From: Haloplanus vescus
Lineage (GTDB): Archaea > Halobacteriota > Halobacteria > Halobacteriales > Haloferacaceae
Direction: 5' to 3'
NCBI RefSeq assembly: GCF_900107665.1
Contig: NZ_FNQT01000001.1
Coordinates: forward strand, 1,218,398-1,282,397
Length of the DNA: 64,000 nucleotides
Made by a program: the position numbers and the translations under genes. Positions 43,706-51,864 of the stretch are shown piece by piece (the first letter of the stretch is position 1; every line of letters starts with the position of its first letter). The notes under the pieces are model-generated. The model did not search any database. It was given only the letters and a program-made list of their open reading frames with translations, and was not told the origin of the DNA.

Positions 43706-45508
43706 CTATTTCCCCCAGAAGGGGTCGCGCCGCCGACGGTTGTCGAGATAGCCGCGGAGCGCCTCCAACTCGTCGGCCGGAATCTCGTCGTCGAGCTCCT
43801 GTTCCAGAATCTTCGCGTGTTTCTCGGGGAGGTCGACCCAGAGTTCGTCGCCCTCGTGGATCTGCCGGCCGACCGTCGGGCCGTCGATGGCGACGCTGAC
43901 GCGTTCGCCCGCGCGGGCCTCGTCTACGTCTTCACCCTGCTTCTGGATGCCGCTGAGTTGGCCGAGTCGCTCGAACTCGTTGCCGTCGAAGCGACCGACG
44001 TTGACGTTGTTTTTCAGCGTGCCCGAGAGGACTTCGACGCCGACGACGGCGGGGTCGTTCTGGCGGAAGACGTGGTCGGGGAGAATCTGGAAGCGCGCGG
44101 GCCGAATGATTTTGTCGAGGACCGTCTCCTGCTGGGCGCGTTCGCGTTCCTCGACGAACGCCTCGTAGTCCTCGACGAGTTGGTAGATGACGTCGTCGCT
44201 GAAGAGGCGAACGTCGGTCGATTCGAGTTCGCGTTCGGCGTTGGAGAGCACGTCGACGTTGAACCCGAGGATGACCTTGTGTTCGTCCTCGCCGGCGGTG
44301 CTGGCGACGGCCACGTCGCGCGGGGCCACGTCGCCCACCTCCGCGCGGAGGATGGGAACCTCCGCCTCGACGAGGGCGTTCGCCATCGCTTCGAGGCTAC
44401 CGAGCGTGTCGGCTTTGACGACGACGCCCTCCTCCTCGGTTTCGACCTCGATTTGGGCGAGTTCGGACTCCACGTCCGCGATGACCGTCTCGCGCGTGCG
44501 GTTCCGAATGACCCGAACCGGCGCGCCGGCCATGGCGTCTTCGAGGTCGGGGGCGGCAATCTTCACACCCGCGGCGGCGGCGACGGCGTCGACTCGCTCG
44601 AACTGCTTTTCGGTCCGAATCTCGGCGAGTGGCTTGGGTTGCAGGAGCGCCCGCACCTCGGTCACGATGGGGTCTTGCATCCCGCCGACGACGATTTCGT
44701 CGCCCTCACGAATCGTCCCGTCGTACATCACCACGTCGAGGGTGGTGCCGAAGCCCTTCTCCTCTTTGACTTCGAGGACCGTCCCGGCGCCCGGTCCCTC
44801 TACGTCGATGGCCATCTCGTCTTTCATGTACCGTTGCGAGAGGCCCATCAGGACCGTCAGGAGGTCGGGGACGCCCTCGCCGGTCAGCGCGGAGACGGGG
44901 ACGACGCCGATGTTGGCCTGGAAGTCCTGGACGCGCCAGTAGAGGTCGGCGGAGAAGCCCGAGTCCGAGAGTTCGCCGATTATCTCGTAGAGGTTCTCGT
45001 CGAGGCGGGAGCGGGCGCGGTCGCTCTGTGCCTCGTAGGTGACCTGGATGGGTTCGCCCTCCTGTGGGTTCCACCCGGGCGTGGTGTCGATTTTGTTCGC
45101 GGCGACGATGAAGGGCGTCCCCGTGCGTTTGAGGATGTCGATGGCTTCCTCGGTCTGGGGCTGGAAGCCGTCGTTCACGTCGACGACGAGGACGGCGATG
45201 TCGGCGAGTGCGCCGCCGCGAGAGCGAAGCGTCGAGAACGAGTGGTGGCCCGGCGTGTCGATGAAGAGCAGGCCGGGAAGGTCGAAGTCGTCGGGGTCGA
45301 CGAGGCTGCCAGCGATACCCGAGATGGTGTCGAGTGGCACGGCCGTCGCGCCGATGTGCTGGGTGATGGCGCCGGCCTCGCCCTCGCTGACCGCCGACCC
45401 GCGAATCTTATCGAGCAAGCTAGTCTTCCCGTGGTCGACGTGCCCCAGCACGGCGACGATGGGGGTGCGAAGCGTATCCGACCGGTCGCGTGTATCCGAA
45501 TCTGACAT
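43706..45508 (-). CDS. infB: Translation initiation factor IF-2 (aIF5B)
   Basis: GTPase that joins ribosomal subunits at initiation. The 600-residue protein has G1 GHVDHGKTSLLDKIRG, G3 DTPGHHSFSTLR, G4 NKIDTTPG and the further domains II-IV (VDVEGPGAGTVLEVKEEKGF, VVKADTLGSLEAMANAL, VGRFDGNEFERLGQL). No intein interrupts the P-loop. C-terminal KHAKILEQELDDEIPADELE matches aIF5B. The gene is divergent from the PRC-barrel/nob1 pair and convergent with a small unknown gene. Confidence 0.95.
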   Translation of the reverse strand: MSDSDTRDRSDTLRTPIVAVLGHVDHGKTSLLDKIRGSAVSEGEAGAITQHIGATAVPLDTISGIAGSLVDPDDFDLPGLLFIDTPGHHSFSTLRSRGGALADIAVLVVDVNDGFQPQTEEAIDILKRTGTPFIVAANKIDTTPGWNPQEGEPIQVTYEAQSDRARSRLDENLYEIIGELSDSGFSADLYWRVQDFQANIGVVPVSALTGEGVPDLLTVLMGLSQRYMKDEMAIDVEGPGAGTVLEVKEEKGFGTTLDVVMYDGTIREGDEIVVGGMQDPIVTEVRALLQPKPLAEIRTEKQFERVDAVAAAAGVKIAAPDLEDAMAGAPVRVIRNRTRETVIADVESELAQIEVETEEEGVVVKADTLGSLEAMANALVEAEVPILRAEVGDVAPRDVAVASTAGEDEHKVILGFNVDVLSNAERELESTDVRLFSDDVIYQLVEDYEAFVEERERAQQETVLDKIIRPARFQILPDHVFRQNDPAVVGVEVLSGTLKNNVNVGRFDGNEFERLGQLSGIQKQGEDVDEARAGERVSVAIDGPTVGRQIHEGDELWVDLPEKHAKILEQELDDEIPADELEALRGYLDNRRRRDPFWGK

Positions 45509-45633
45509 AGTTTCCCCCGCTAGAAGTTCTGTGTCCCGAGAGAGCCGTGGACCGAAGTTAAGTCTTTCAACATGGGCCGCTCGCGAACGACGACCCCGTG
45601 GCGTTTAAGGTCATCCCCACGAATGTGGAGCGT

Positions 45634-45879
45634 ATGTCAGACGTACTCGCCGAGAACCTCTCTGGAAAGTCCGTTATGGGCGCTGACGGAACGGAACTCG
45701 GCATGCTGTACAACATCACGATGAACCTGAAGACGGGGGCCCTGAACGACCTCCTCGTCTCGCCGAACGAGGAGTTCTCGGCGTCGGACTCCGCGTTCCA
45801 GCAGGACGAACAGGGCCGACTCCACGTGCCAGTCTCCCGCGTGCAGGCAGTGAAAGACTACATCGTCATCGACCGGTAG
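45634..45879 (+). CDS. PRC-barrel domain protein, 81 aa
   Basis: A short PRC-barrel protein: MSDVLAENLSGKSVMGADGT, then ELGMLYNITMNLKTGALNDLLVSP, SRVQAVKDYIVID. PRC-barrels bind RNA or ribosome-associated factors (as in RimM). The ATG at 45634 is 26-31 bases after TTTAAG, favouring a leaderless start over the GTG at 45598. It is followed with no gap by the NOB1 gene, so a role in ribosome maturation is reasonable by context. Confidence 0.85.
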   Translation: MSDVLAENLSGKSVMGADGTELGMLYNITMNLKTGALNDLLVSPNEEFSASDSAFQQDEQGRLHVPVSRVQAVKDYIVIDR

Positions 45880-46338
45880 ATGCACGTTCTGGACTCTTCT
45901 GCGTTCATTCACGAGTATCACACCTCCGAGCAGATGGCGTCGGTCCCCGCCGTCGAAGCGGAACTCGAAGACGAGAGCGCCTACCGCTTCGACGCCATGG
46001 AGGGCGCGGGGATGCACATCCACATCCCGGCCGACAACACCATCGAAACCATCGAGCGCGCGGCCGTCGAGACGGGCGACGGTGAGGAACTCTCCGACAC
46101 TGACGTTCGCCTTGTCGCGGCCGCGTTCGAACTCGACGGAACGCTCGTCACCGACGACTACGCGATGCAGAACGTCGCCGAGCATCTCGGCGTCACCGTC
46201 GAAGTCATCGCGCGCGAGGGCATCACCGAACAGCGCAACTGGCGCTTCCAGTGTCAGGGCTGTGGCCGCGAGTTCGACGACCACCGCGACCGCTGTCCCA
46301 TCTGCGGGAGCGACCTCTCGCGGAAGAACCCCGCCTGA
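45880..46338 (+). CDS. nob1: NOB1-family endonuclease (PIN domain and zinc ribbon)
   Basis: Cleaves the 3' end of the 16S rRNA precursor. The 152-residue protein has a PIN domain beginning MHVLDSSAFIHEYHT (first acidic ligand Asp 5), SDTDVRLVAAAFELDG and LVTDDYAMQNVAEHLGV (later acidic sites), then a zinc ribbon CQGCGREF ... CPICGSDL near residues 126-146. It starts on the base after the stop codon of the PRC-barrel gene, clearly one operon. Confidence 0.94.
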   Translation: MHVLDSSAFIHEYHTSEQMASVPAVEAELEDESAYRFDAMEGAGMHIHIPADNTIETIERAAVETGDGEELSDTDVRLVAAAFELDGTLVTDDYAMQNVAEHLGVTVEVIAREGITEQRNWRFQCQGCGREFDDHRDRCPICGSDLSRKNPA

Positions 46339-46392
46339 CAGAGGAAAGTAGGTCGGCGTGGCCGTTTTGTGCCTCGGCGTTCGTGAGAGCGT

Positions 46393-47427
46393 ATGCGCGC
46401 CGCCACGTACCACGGCCCCGGCGACATTCGAATCGAGGAGCGACCGCGACCCGAAATCGAGGCCCCGACCGACGCTATCGTCCGCGTCACGCACACGGCG
46501 GTCTGTGGCTCCGACCTCTGGTTCTATCGGGGCGAGAGCGACCGTGAGGTGGGAAGTCGCGTCGGCCACGAACCGATGGGTATCGTCGAGGAAGTCGGCG
46601 ACGACGTGCGCTCGGTCGAACCGGGCGACCGAGTGCTGGCCCCCTTCCGCATCAGCTGTGGTTCCTGTGAGTTCTGTCGGAAGGGACTGTACACCTCCTG
46701 TGTGAACGGCGACTCGTGGGGCGACGCCAACGGCGGCGGGCAGGGCGAGTACGTCCGCTCGACACACGCCGACGGCACGCTGGTTCGGGTGCCGGACCGC
46801 CACGCCGACGACGAGGATACCCTGCGCGCACTCCTCCCGCTGACGGACGTGATGGGGACGGGCCACCACGCCGCCGTCAGTGCGGGCGTCGACGCCGGGT
46901 CGACGTGTGTCGTCGTCGGCGACGGGGCGGTTGGTCTGTGTGCCGTCCTCGCCGCGCGACGACTGGGTGCAGAGCGCATCATCGCCGCCGGGCACCACGA
47001 GGACCGCCTCGCTGTCGCCGAGGAATTTGGCGCGACGGAGACGGTGGCGGCCCGCGGCGACGAGGCCATCGAACGCGTCCAGGAGCTCACATACGGCGGC
47101 GCGAACCACGTCGTCGAGTGCGTGGGCGCCACGTCGTCGATGAACGCCGCCATCTCGATGGCGCGACCGGGCGGGACAGTCGGCTACGTCGGCGTCCCCC
47201 ACGGCGTCGACGGCCTCGACCTCTACGGGATGTTCGGGGACAACATCACGCTCAGCGGGGGCATCGCGCCCGTTCGCGCGTACGCCGAGGAGTTAATGGC
47301 CGACGTGCTCGGCGGGACGCTCGACCCCTCGCCCATCTTCACGGAGACGGTCGACCTCAACGGCGTCCCCGAGGGCTACCGGATGATGGACGAACGCGAG
47401 GCCATCAAGGTGCTCGTCAAACCCTGA
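46393..47427 (+). CDS. Zinc-dependent alcohol dehydrogenase
   Basis: A 344-residue medium-chain dehydrogenase. Catalytic zinc ligands appear in HTAVCGSDLWFYRG and GHEPMGIVEEVG, the structural zinc site in CGSCEFCRKGLYTSC, and the NAD(P)-binding strand in VVVGDGAVGLCAVLAARRLG. The active-site block GMFGDNITLSGGIAPVRAY is typical of bacterial-type alcohol/threonine dehydrogenase relatives. Its alcohol substrate is unknown. OsmC follows 41 bases later. Confidence 0.92.
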   Translation: MRAATYHGPGDIRIEERPRPEIEAPTDAIVRVTHTAVCGSDLWFYRGESDREVGSRVGHEPMGIVEEVGDDVRSVEPGDRVLAPFRISCGSCEFCRKGLYTSCVNGDSWGDANGGGQGEYVRSTHADGTLVRVPDRHADDEDTLRALLPLTDVMGTGHHAAVSAGVDAGSTCVVVGDGAVGLCAVLAARRLGAERIIAAGHHEDRLAVAEEFGATETVAARGDEAIERVQELTYGGANHVVECVGATSSMNAAISMARPGGTVGYVGVPHGVDGLDLYGMFGDNITLSGGIAPVRAYAEELMADVLGGTLDPSPIFTETVDLNGVPEGYRMMDEREAIKVLVKP

Positions 47428-47468
47428 GGCCCGGAACGCTTTTTCCGGCGCTCGGACCATGTGGTTGT

Positions 47469-47975
47469 ATGACAGACAGCGATCTTCGCGAGACACAGAA
47501 GCCGCTGAAAGAGCAGTACGAGGCCGACCCGGAGGCGGCCCAACTCACCATCAGCGCGACGGGCGACGAGGCGGCGGACGCGACGACGTGCAGCGTCGAA
47601 GTCGGGCAGGCGATGTACGAAGCAGAGCTACACGAGGGCGCGGGCGGGTCGGGGACCGCGGCGTGTTCGGGTGACCTCCTCCTCGGCGCGCTGGCGGCGT
47701 GTTCGCAGTTGACGGCGCAAGCAGTCATCGAGAACTTCGGCGTCGACGCCGACGTGTCGGTCCGCGTCGAAGGTGACCTCGACCTGCGGGGGACGATGGG
47801 CGTCGCGGACGTGCCCGTCGGGTTTCAGGACATCCGCCTCGACGTGACGCTCGCGGGTGACCTCGACCCGGAGACGGCGGCGTCGATTCGGGACGCGACC
47901 GAGCGGTTCTGCGTGGTGTACCAGACGCTCGTGGACGGCGCAGACGTGAGTACGGACTGGACGTTCGAGACGTAA
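47469..47975 (+). CDS. OsmC-family peroxiredoxin-like protein
   Basis: A 168-residue OsmC/Ohr-fold protein involved in hydroperoxide or thiol stress. The ATG giving MTDSDLRETQKPLKEQYEAD was taken; the preceding dehydrogenase ends 41 bases before. The active-site helix is ACSGDLLLGALAACSQLTAQ (Cys about 66 and 77) and a second conserved cysteine lies in ATERFCVVYQTL. Both reactive cysteines of the OsmC type are thus present. Membrane segments are absent. Confidence 0.87.
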   Translation: MTDSDLRETQKPLKEQYEADPEAAQLTISATGDEAADATTCSVEVGQAMYEAELHEGAGGSGTAACSGDLLLGALAACSQLTAQAVIENFGVDADVSVRVEGDLDLRGTMGVADVPVGFQDIRLDVTLAGDLDPETAASIRDATERFCVVYQTLVDGADVSTDWTFET

Positions 47976-47984
47976 GTGGAAAAG

Positions 47985-48069
47985 CGCCGAGGGTGAGATT
48001 TGAACTCACGAGTCCTAACGGACAGTTGCTCTCGAAGCAACCGCCTTGGCCGGGCTAGGCTACCTCGGC
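47985..48069 (-). tRNA. tRNA-Ser (anticodon CGA)
   Basis: On the minus strand: acceptor GCCGAGG with CCTCGGC and discriminator G. The D-arm holds TAGCCCGGCCAAGGCG, and the anticodon stem GTTGC/GCAAC encloses TTCGAGA, so the anticodon is CGA. A long variable arm (TGTCCGTTAGGACTC), typical of tRNA-Ser, and the T-arm GTGAG-TTCAAAT-CTCAC follow. No intron, CCA not encoded. The 3' end lies 10 bases beyond the stop of osmC on the other strand. Confidence 0.93.
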
Positions 48070-48165
48070 TCGGCCTACACTCGTCGGGCGTGCGTTTAAT
48101 CGGTTTCGATTCGGTGCCGCCCCGCGATACCGCGCTTTCAAGTCCACGGCGCTCCACCCGCAACC

Positions 48166-48609
48166 ATGTCGACTGTCGACACGGCAATCAACGCGGTACA
48201 CTTGCTGTTCGCTGGGCTGTGGGCCGGAAGCGTGCTCTTCGTCGCGCGGGCGGTGTTGCCTGCGGCACAGGACGGTGACCTCGACGCCACGCCGCTGCGA
48301 GGGATAATCGGGAAACTCCGGACGTGGACGCGTCTCTCCGCGGTGGTCCTGTTTCTGACCGGCGGCCACCTCGCGGCACAGCGCTACACCGCCGAGTCGC
48401 TCTTCGGGTCGACGCGGGGCTACCTCGTCGTCGCGATGGTCGTGCTCTGGTTGCTCCTCGCGGGTCTGGTCGAGATGGGGTCGGGACGGCTCGTCGACGG
48501 ACTGGACGAGCGGAAAATCCGCGAGCCCGCGCGGTCGGCGGCGCCGTTTTTCACCGCGGCGTCGGTCGTGGCGGTTGCTCTCCTCGTCATCGGCGGCGTC
48601 CTGCTGTAA
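48166..48609 (+). CDS. Small membrane protein of the copper-resistance CopD type
   Basis: A 147-residue protein with four hydrophobic segments (about residues 6-30, 57-73, 86-105 and 126-147). It begins MSTVDTAINAVHLLFAGLWAG with the conserved His and Trp of CopD/YnhC-type membrane proteins, and has VVLFLTGGHLAAQRY later. CopD domains may take up copper; this truncated relative (family usually longer) could be a haem- or copper-handling protein, not proven. Confidence 0.75.
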   Translation: MSTVDTAINAVHLLFAGLWAGSVLFVARAVLPAAQDGDLDATPLRGIIGKLRTWTRLSAVVLFLTGGHLAAQRYTAESLFGSTRGYLVVAMVVLWLLLAGLVEMGSGRLVDGLDERKIREPARSAAPFFTAASVVAVALLVIGGVLL

Positions 48610-48634
48610 CGCGGGAAGAAAAGCGGCGACCGAG

Positions 48635-48748
48635 TCAGCCGGTCGCGGAACCCGTGCCGTTGATGATTCGTTCGACGATGTCGTCGATATCGGGTGGCGT
48701 TCGCTCACGAGGCGGTTCGTCCGCTGGCAGGTGTGGCACGACGGGCAT
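48635..48748 (-). CDS. Possible 37-residue small protein
   Basis: Reads MPVVPHLPADEPPRERTPPD then IDDIVERIINGTGSATG. The sequence has a Pro-rich half and a short helix, and its codons fit the genome bias. On the minus strand a TATA-like CATATT lies about 25 bases before the ATG, as leaderless haloarchaeal genes show. There is no supporting neighbour. A chance reading frame is possible. Confidence 0.4.
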   Translation of the reverse strand: MPVVPHLPADEPPRERTPPDIDDIVERIINGTGSATG

Positions 48749-48801
48749 CGACCATCACCCACCCGGAATATGACGGATTCCTAACGCAAAAATATTCGGC
48801 G

Positions 48802-49098
48802 TCAGCGCATCCCACCGGAACTGCCGGTGATGTCGGCGACGGCAACCATGGCGACGCCGACGACGGCGGCGGCACTCCCGCCCACGGTGACAGCCGTCTT
48901 CACGAGCGTTCGCACCGCCGAACAGGAGAGTTGGAGCGTTTCGCTTCCCGAAGCGCCGACGACGAACGTTCCCTGCGGGCCACCGCTACAGGCGACCAGA
49001 AAACCCACCGCAGCACCGGTGAACAGGTACAACACGACGGGCGTGAGTATCGTCACTCCGAGGAGGGCACCGAGCCAACCGAGTACGTCCCGATTCAT
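48802..49098 (-). CDS. Small membrane protein, 98 aa
   Basis: Two or three hydrophobic stretches (GWLGALLGVTILTPVVLYLF, FTGAAVGFLVAC, TVGGSAAAVVGVAMVAVADI). The ATG giving MNRDVLGWLG was chosen; in-frame starts at 49125 and 49161 would add 9 or 21 polar residues. Paired cysteines (VACSG, LSCSA) may form a disulfide. Its divergent neighbour on the plus strand has an operator-like palindrome, so the two may share control. Confidence 0.6.
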   Translation of the reverse strand: MNRDVLGWLGALLGVTILTPVVLYLFTGAAVGFLVACSGGPQGTFVVGASGSETLQLSCSAVRTLVKTAVTVGGSAAAVVGVAMVAVADITGSSGGMR

Positions 49099-49163
49099 AT
49101 CCGACTCAACCGCGTCCGGGTACATATGCGTCGGGGGAACGAGCGACACGCCGAACCGCACCC

Positions 49164-49171
49164 TTTTTATT
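49164..49171 (+). promoter_or_regulatory. TATA box before the CxxC small-protein gene
   Basis: TTTTTATT lies 24-31 bases before the ATG at 49195 and abuts the palindrome at 49171-49186. Confidence 0.5.
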
Positions 49172-49186
49172 TTAGGTATCCCTAAA
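49171..49186. promoter_or_regulatory. Perfect palindrome overlapping the promoter (DtxR-type operator)
   Basis: TTTAGG and CCTAAA form a perfect 6-bp inverted repeat around TATC. The shape TTAGG-N-CCTAA is that of metal-dependent DtxR/IdeR/SirR-family operators, which in haloarchaea control iron- or manganese-dependent genes. It begins at the end of the TATA box and ends 8 bases before the ATG, so a bound protein should repress transcription of the gene at 49195. Confidence 0.6.
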
Positions 49187-49194
49187 GAAGTGTG

Positions 49195-49362
49195 ATGCCA
49201 ACTGGTACGGAGTCGGGCGCGGACGAAGACGGGGAGCCATCGATGCCCGAGACCCCCACAGTGTCGGTCTGTGAGAGCTGTCCCGGGCGAACGGTGTTCA
49301 TCGAATCCGGAAACACCGAGGGTTGGATTGCGAGCGACCTGACCGTCGAACCGAAACAGTAG
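49195..49362 (+). CDS. Small CxxC protein under a palindromic operator, 55 aa
   Basis: Reads MPTGTESGADEDGEPSMPET then PTVSVCESCPGRTVFIESGN and TEGWIASDLTVEPKQ. The one Cys pair (CESC) is in a context like short zinc- or haem-binding peptides, but a single pair cannot form a full ribbon alone, so dimerisation or a redox function is possible. It lies directly after a TATA box and a perfect palindrome that probably responds to a metal. I do not recognise the family. Confidence 0.65.
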   Translation: MPTGTESGADEDGEPSMPETPTVSVCESCPGRTVFIESGNTEGWIASDLTVEPKQ

Positions 49363-49386
49363 TCTCTCTCACTCGCCGACCACTTC

Positions 49387-49566
49387 TCAGGACGCCGAGC
49401 GTCGCCGCCACTCGTTGATGAGCGTCGGGAGGATAACGCCGATTCCGAGCAGCGTCGCGAACGAGACGAGCGAGTTTTGGGTCACCTGCCGGGCCAGATA
49501 CCACGACGTGAGTCCGAGGAACATACAGCCGAGCACTATCTTCGTCTCGGTCTGGAGGAGGGCCAT
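49387..49566 (-). CDS. Small membrane protein, 59 aa
   Basis: Begins MALLQTETKIVLGCMFLGLT, has one or two hydrophobic stretches (VLGCMFLGLTSWYLA and SFATLLGIGVILPTLI) and ends NEWRRRSAS with a basic tail. The start codon is 40 bases after the end of the 99-residue membrane gene at 49606-49905, on the same strand, so the two may be co-transcribed. Function unknown. Confidence 0.62.
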   Translation of the reverse strand: MALLQTETKIVLGCMFLGLTSWYLARQVTQNSLVSFATLLGIGVILPTLINEWRRRSAS

Positions 49567-49605
49567 ACCGAGGGGACGTGAAGACGAACCTTGGCTCTGT
49601 CGGTG

Positions 49606-49905
49606 TCAGCGCATCGTCACGTACGTGAGGAAGGCGAGCGCGACGAACTGGAGGGCACGCATCGCGAGGACTGCGGTCTGTGCGCTCGCCGACGCCGCGT
49701 ACAGCATGTCGGAGCTGAAGAAGAAGCCGATGGCGACGACGTTCTCGACGGCGAGGACGGACGCGAACGCGACCAGTCCGAGCGTGAGCGGCGTGCGGAA
49801 CTGCCGGTAGTTGCGTCCCCACACGACCAGCAGGGCGGCCAAGAGGACGATGTTCAGCCCCGAGAGGGCGCTCGCAATCGTGAGGGTGGGAGTCATCGAT
49901 GCCAT
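49606..49905 (-). CDS. Haloarchaeal membrane protein linked to a winged-helix gene, 99 aa
   Basis: Three hydrophobic segments (IASALSGLNIVLLAALLVVW, FRTPLTLGLVAFASVLAVE, AIGFFFSSDMLYAASASA and a last ALQFVALAFLTYVTMR) make it an integral membrane protein. Start at MASMTPTLTI; the preceding wHTH gene ends 1 base before. Small membrane proteins of this shape beside a winged-helix gene recur in haloarchaea, to my recollection, and may form a sensor-regulator pair. Confidence 0.7.
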   Translation of the reverse strand: MASMTPTLTIASALSGLNIVLLAALLVVWGRNYRQFRTPLTLGLVAFASVLAVENVVAIGFFFSSDMLYAASASAQTAVLAMRALQFVALAFLTYVTMR

Positions 49906-49906
49906 G

Positions 49907-50179
49907 TTAGACGTGTTCCGTTATCTCCTCGAACTGCTCGCGGTGTCGGTCGAAGCGGTCGGTGAGGAAGTAGAGCCGACCGTACGATTGGTCGCCACTC
50001 TCGACTACGTCGTGGTCCACCAGCATGTCGAGGTGATGGCGGACGGAGTTGTAGTCGATGTCCAGCTCCTCGCAGAGTTGGTTCGCGTTTCGCGGGCGCT
50101 CGTCGAGCAGGCGGATGATCTTCGCGCGGTTGGCCCCGCCCCGCGTGCCCGCGAGCAGGTACCAGAGTGCCTTCTCCAT
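49907..50179 (-). CDS. Winged-helix DNA-binding regulator, 90 aa
   Basis: ArsR-type HTH: GTRGGANRAKIIRLLDERPR, ANQLCEELDIDYNSVRHHLD (recognition helix) and LVDHDVVESGDQSYGRLYFL (wing). Start at MEKALWYLLAG. It is transcribed ahead of the small membrane-protein gene with a 1-base gap, so it may control a response sensed by that membrane protein. Its ligand is not apparent; no metal-binding cysteines of ArsR are visible beyond a single Cys. Confidence 0.86.
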   Translation of the reverse strand: MEKALWYLLAGTRGGANRAKIIRLLDERPRNANQLCEELDIDYNSVRHHLDMLVDHDVVESGDQSYGRLYFLTDRFDRHREQFEEITEHV

Positions 50180-50298
50180 CGACTGTGGTAACTGTTGGCG
50201 TGATTTGTCCCCGTGGGTCGCCGAACGGACGACGACGCGCCGGGGCTGACTCGCGACACACCTACCAGCGGTCGGCGTGGGCAAAACGCTTCGCCCGC

Positions 50299-51750
50299 TC
50301 ACGGCTGGACGGTGCGCGACACCCACCCGCTCGGCCCGCTGGGGTACGCTCGCTTCTCGTCGCGTGGCTGGAGCGTCCCGGTGCCGTCGGTGGCGCGGAC
50401 GACCACCTCGTGTTCGCCCGCCGGGGGCTCGTATCGGTACACCCACTGTCGCCACACGTCCTCGCCGGGGAGCGGGTCCGAGAGGTCGGCGTCGGCCCAC
50501 GTCTCGCCGCCGTCGGTCGACACCTCGACGCGCTCGATTCCACGAGTGCCCGCGTACGCGGGGCCGGCGACTTCGACGCGCCCGTCGTCGAGGTGGTTCT
50601 CCGCCCACAGCTTCGCCACCGTGTTGACCGGGCCGGTGCCGTGCCACCCGCGTTCCTCCCAGTAGCCCGTCGCTGGCTCGTCGAGCACCTCGATTTCGGT
50701 GAGCCACTTCACGTTGATTTCGCCCCAGTGGCCGGGAATCAGCGCCCGTGCCGGCGCGCCGTGGCCGCGGGGGAGTGGCTGGCCGTTCATCCCGACGGCG
50801 AGGAAGCCGGATTCGAGCGCGTCGACCGGGAACTCCTCGTAGAAGCCGTCCGCCGCGCGGAGCATCACGTACTCGCCCTGCAGGTCGGCGGCATCGAGTA
50901 AGTCCATCAGGGGGACGCCCGTCCAGAGCGCGGTGTCGAGTTTGCGGCCGTTGAGCGTCTCGCCCACGCAGCGGAGCGTGTTGAACTGGTGTTCGTGGTC
51001 CATCGCCTCGATGTCCTCGAACGTGTACGTCGTCTCCTCACCGACGGCGCCGTGAATCCGGACCGACCAGTCCTCGCGAGTCGGGTCGGGGTCGACGCTC
51101 GCGATGTCGACGGTGTAGAAGTCGTCGCTCACCAACGGCTCCAGCGACTCGACGTCGAAGGACTTCTCCTCGGCCTCGGAGAGGAGAGTCGCCACGTCGT
51201 CGGGAACCGGCACTTGGGCGGATTCGGTCGCGGACGCGAACGTGCGCCGCCCGCCGACGGCCAACGTGCCAGCGGCGAGGGCGGCGACGCCGGCTAACAC
51301 CGAACGCCGGGCGTCGGTGGTCGTCTCCGCGGGCGCCCCCACGTCGACGGCGGTGGCGACGAGTGCCGCGCCGACGCCGGCGCCGACGGCGGAGGTGAGG
51401 TCCGTCGAGAGCGCGGCGCCGACGAGGGCGACGGCCGCGCCGCCGACAAGCGGGCCGGCGAGCGGTCGTCCCGCGCGGTCGGCGGCGAGGCGGGCGCCGC
51501 CGGCGACGGCACCGAGGACGAGCGCCGTCGCCGCCAGCCCGCCGCCGTAGGCCAGTTTGCTCCCGAGGTCACCGAGGAGGGTGATGGCGAGCGTGACGAG
51601 TGCGCCCGGCGCGAGCGTGACCGCCGCGTTGGCGATGGGCGTCGCGACGAACGCCGGGGACTCACCGACGACGGCGTAAGAGCCGGCGACGGCGGCGACG
51701 CCAGCGGCGATGGCGACGGCGACACGGTCGAGGCGGTGAGGCAGGTCCAT
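50299..51750 (-). CDS. Membrane-anchored sulfite-oxidase-type molybdoenzyme
   Basis: A 483-residue protein. The first 170 residues hold five to six hydrophobic segments (AVAIAAGVAAVAGSYAVVG, NAAVTLAPGALVTLAITLLG, LAATALVLGAVAGGARLA and more). The remainder is a molybdopterin-binding domain of the sulfite oxidase/YedY-related group: FNTLRCVGETLNGRKLDTAL with the Mo-ligating cysteine (about Cys 258), GMNGQPLPRGHGAPARALIP and GEINVKWLTEIEVLDEPATG. A C-terminal Ig-like dimerisation domain follows (RVEVAGPAYAGTRGIERVEV). The polytopic N-terminus suggests membrane electron transfer. Substrate unknown. Confidence 0.9.
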   Translation of the reverse strand: MDLPHRLDRVAVAIAAGVAAVAGSYAVVGESPAFVATPIANAAVTLAPGALVTLAITLLGDLGSKLAYGGGLAATALVLGAVAGGARLAADRAGRPLAGPLVGGAAVALVGAALSTDLTSAVGAGVGAALVATAVDVGAPAETTTDARRSVLAGVAALAAGTLAVGGRRTFASATESAQVPVPDDVATLLSEAEEKSFDVESLEPLVSDDFYTVDIASVDPDPTREDWSVRIHGAVGEETTYTFEDIEAMDHEHQFNTLRCVGETLNGRKLDTALWTGVPLMDLLDAADLQGEYVMLRAADGFYEEFPVDALESGFLAVGMNGQPLPRGHGAPARALIPGHWGEINVKWLTEIEVLDEPATGYWEERGWHGTGPVNTVAKLWAENHLDDGRVEVAGPAYAGTRGIERVEVSTDGGETWADADLSDPLPGEDVWRQWVYRYEPPAGEHEVVVRATDGTGTLQPRDEKRAYPSGPSGWVSRTVQP

Positions 51751-51864
51751 ACCTCACGAGAGACGCCGGCCGGGGTAAGGGATTTCTCAAGGTTCGTCCG
51801 AACTCCGTCTAGAATTCGTCGAGGGTCGAAAGACAGTAGGCGGGACCGCGTGTATCGGCCGATT

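Noticed and set aside
43604-45505. Plus-strand open frame of 633 residues opposite IF-2
   Set aside because: Shadow of infB; motifs of the GTPase appear on the minus strand only.
41253-45508. Inteins in PAN or IF-2, as occur in some haloarchaea
   Set aside because: Both proteins have normal length and uninterrupted nucleotide-binding motifs.
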